DNA of 64,000 nucleotides. It comes from Strongylocentrotus purpuratus (taxonomy: Eukaryota; Echinodermata; Echinoidea; Camarodonta; Strongylocentrotidae). Under the pieces are notes generated by a model. That model worked only from the letters and a program-made list of their open reading frames with translations. It searched no databases and was not told where the DNA came from. Every line of letters starts with the position of its first letter. Position 1 is the first letter of the stretch. A program made the translations under genes and the position numbers. Positions 39,768 through 42,700 of this stretch are shown here, piece after piece. The DNA is taken from assembly GCF_000002235.5 (NCBI RefSeq), contig NW_022145610.1:31490306-31554305 (forward strand), written 5' to 3'.

Positions 39768-42700
39768 TGCTCTGTATGACACCAACCCACCCCCCCCCCC
39801 CCCCACTTAGCGACTTTTCGGCCGGCGCGATTTTCAAATTTTCGGGAGCAAAAAAAAAAAAAAGTTGGGCCCCCTCCCCTAAGAAATCCTGGATCCGCGC
39901 CTGCCCTGTGCTACACCGGCATGAGACGTTGACCAGTCTGAAAAATGACCAAGATATTTCACACGTTGTTGACGGTGTTCAATAAAATCTAAGATCCATG
40001 AAATAATACAAGGCCGAACATGAAGGTGGATTAACTTATTGGCAAGTATATTATGGTCTATACGATCAAATGCTTTTGAAAAGTCTGTAAATATAAGTGT
40101 AGATATGGACCGAGAATTTTCTGCATTTTTATAAATCTGGTGAAGCAAACGAATTAAGTAATGATTAGTTGACAGACTTTGACGGTTTCCGTATTGATTA
40201 AAATCAATTTGAATTGAAATGTCTTCGAGTAACCATTTACATATATAAGACTCAGCTATTTTCGCAAAATAACTGGTTAGTGCTATAGGTCTTAAATTCT
40301 GAGGTATAACAGGCTTACATTTAGGAATTGGTGTGATCTCACATCGTTTCCACTGATATGGTACCACTGACAACTGGAAAGAAGTGTTTAAGATATCAGT
40401 AAGAGGTGTACAAAATTCCAGTGCAAACTCTCTAAGAATTCGCACTGGTAAGTCTCCACTTATAACAGACTTTTGTTGGTTTAACGAACTCAATTGTTTA
40501 AAAACTTCATAAGGTCGTACAATCGGACATGTTTCCTGAGCTGGTAAGTAAGCAGGTAAATCATTCCTACTAAGACCTGGAAGATCGGATGCCACCACTA
40601 AAAAATGCTCGTTTATATAATTAGCAATATATTTGAATTTGTCGGGGTCATTCGGGTCAATATTTGGTACTACAATTGGAGTATGTTTCTTTTCAGTATT
40701 TGTTAAAATCCGAATCTGCTTATACCAAGCTGCTGGGCTGTCACTTTTTAAGTTGCGAACTCTGGTGTTATAATATGAAATCTTCTGTCGTTTTATCAAC
40801 CGTTTAACCTTGTTTCTAAGATGATGCCACAAACTTTTTGATTTGTTATTAAAAGCTTGCTGTCTTTGGCGGATAACATCTTTAACTTCAGCATTTATCC
40901 AAGGCTTATCTCTACTATGCAAACGAATCTCCTTAGTAGGAACATGTATATCCAACTGAGACTGAATTGTATCTAAAAACATTTTACATTTCATAGATGG
41001 GTCTTTTACACTGAACATCTCTTCCCAAGTATACTGAGTTAACCAACTACCAAATGACCTTTTTCCACTATCCGGAATAGGGCGAACAAGCTTTTTCTTT
41101 ACTCGGTTACTGCGATTTATCTTATCTTTGGGTAGCCAAAGTATGCAGTTGTGGTCACTCATACCAATAGGCGGTAATATTTCCACTTCTTTATACAATA
41201 AAGCAATAGTGGTTACAATCATGTCAAGAATATTAGACCCTCGAGTTGGTTGTGTAACAATTTGTTTAAACTTATTATTTTCAAGTAAAACTGACAGATA
41301 AGCAAGTATGATAATAGGAGTCTTTTTTGTATGCAACTAATGTTTTATCACCCCGAACTTGCCATTTAAACTGTTTTTATTTTGCTGTGCCAGTTTTTTC
41401 TTTTTTTTCTTATGCTGGTTACCATTGTCTTTAATATGTGACCAAGCCTTAAAGTTAATGTGTCAAAGATCTTGAATTTGGACTTAAATGAATATTTATA
41501 TATGGACTAACATTAAAAACAGTGTCTTTCAAAAGAAATTGGACGTCTATAAAAGCCCAGACACCCTCCCGGCTAAAATCCTGGCATGCGGTGACCTCAA
41601 TATGACACACTTACATTTTCAATGGTCTCAAACACTTCATTGATGGTGCTTGGGATGATACCAGGGAGAGACGAGAGCCTTGCATGGTGAAGGTTTTGCC
41701 ACTGCTGGTTTGTCCATAAGCAAAAATTGTTCCTAGAAATTCATAAATAGACTTTAATAATCAATAAAAATTGAATAAACATGAACAATAACATACATAG
41801 AATTTCACAAATTATCAATTTTATCAGTAAAATGGTTCCCATTGTCAAATATACGATAATAATATTTCGCTTTGATATAGCTCTTAATACATTGATGATG
41901 TCTCTTAGCGCTTTACAAATATATTATTACCCCGGTCAATCAGATTCAGGCTTGCCTGCACACAATGTATGCAAATTCTCCACTCCCTGGGGGAGCATTC
42001 CATCCAGGCGCCATTGTACAGATGCACACAATGCTGAGCAAACTACATTAATGCTCGCATCCTACATTTAACATCTTGGTGGAGAGCGGCAAATGTAGAT
42101 TATCGTCTTGCCAAAAATCGTTAGTGCCGGGCTGGGATTTGAACCTTGTACCTTGTGGTCTGCAGTCGGGCGACCTTTCCACTAAACCACCTAAAACACC
42201 TCCATGATGTGGTCATGCAACAAAACTGGAAACTGTATATATGCATATTGCATAAGTTTCCATCCTTTCTTTTGATGCATCTGGTATATTTTTAATGGCT
42301 CTGAATTAGAAGTTACTGACCCAAACCACAAAATGTGAATGGTTATCAATACCCTTGTTGAGAGAATATATCCTTGTTACTTATTTGTTCCAGTCCCCCA
42401 CGCATGGTACGAACACCAAGAGTTTCATGAACTAGCAAGAATGCTTTATACATGTGCAGTTGTGCACAAAATGATAGCTTACCATCATACCCATCCATGG
42501 CAGAAGAAATGATTGGTAGAGCAATTTCTTCATATACATCCAAGGTTGTCTCATTTTCATCAAAGACACGATCTTGATAACGAGAAGACAAAAATATGGG
42601 GTATTAATACCCTAATTAATACAAAATATACATCAAGTAATACATAAACATTAAGGTGACAACATAATTATTTTTAAATCATATTCATTACATATAATAC

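Larger units (their letters stand above)
37877..41338 (-). mobile_element. 5'-truncated CR1/L2-like LINE, split by a hAT-type MITE
   Basis: The minus strand encodes the end of an endonuclease-like domain ([18 protein letters not shown]), then a non-LTR reverse transcriptase with [23 protein letters not shown] and GVAQG. After the interruption it continues with [14 protein letters not shown], the catalytic YVDD and a long C-terminal region ending near 38657. The N-terminal endonuclease is missing, so the copy is 5'-truncated near 41338. About 780 bp of 3' UTR leads to a (CAATTT)n tail at 37877–37931, the kind of simple-repeat tail CR1/L2 elements carry. Apart from the 431-bp insertion the frames are open. 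It lies within the CENP-E exon 4–5 intron. Confidence 0.85.

Noticed and set aside
38657..41336. LINE frames as host protein-coding exons
   Set aside because: Clear non-LTR reverse-transcriptase motifs and a repeat-type 3' tail, with no splice compatibility with CENP-E exons 4 and 5, which already join in phase once the missing base is allowed.
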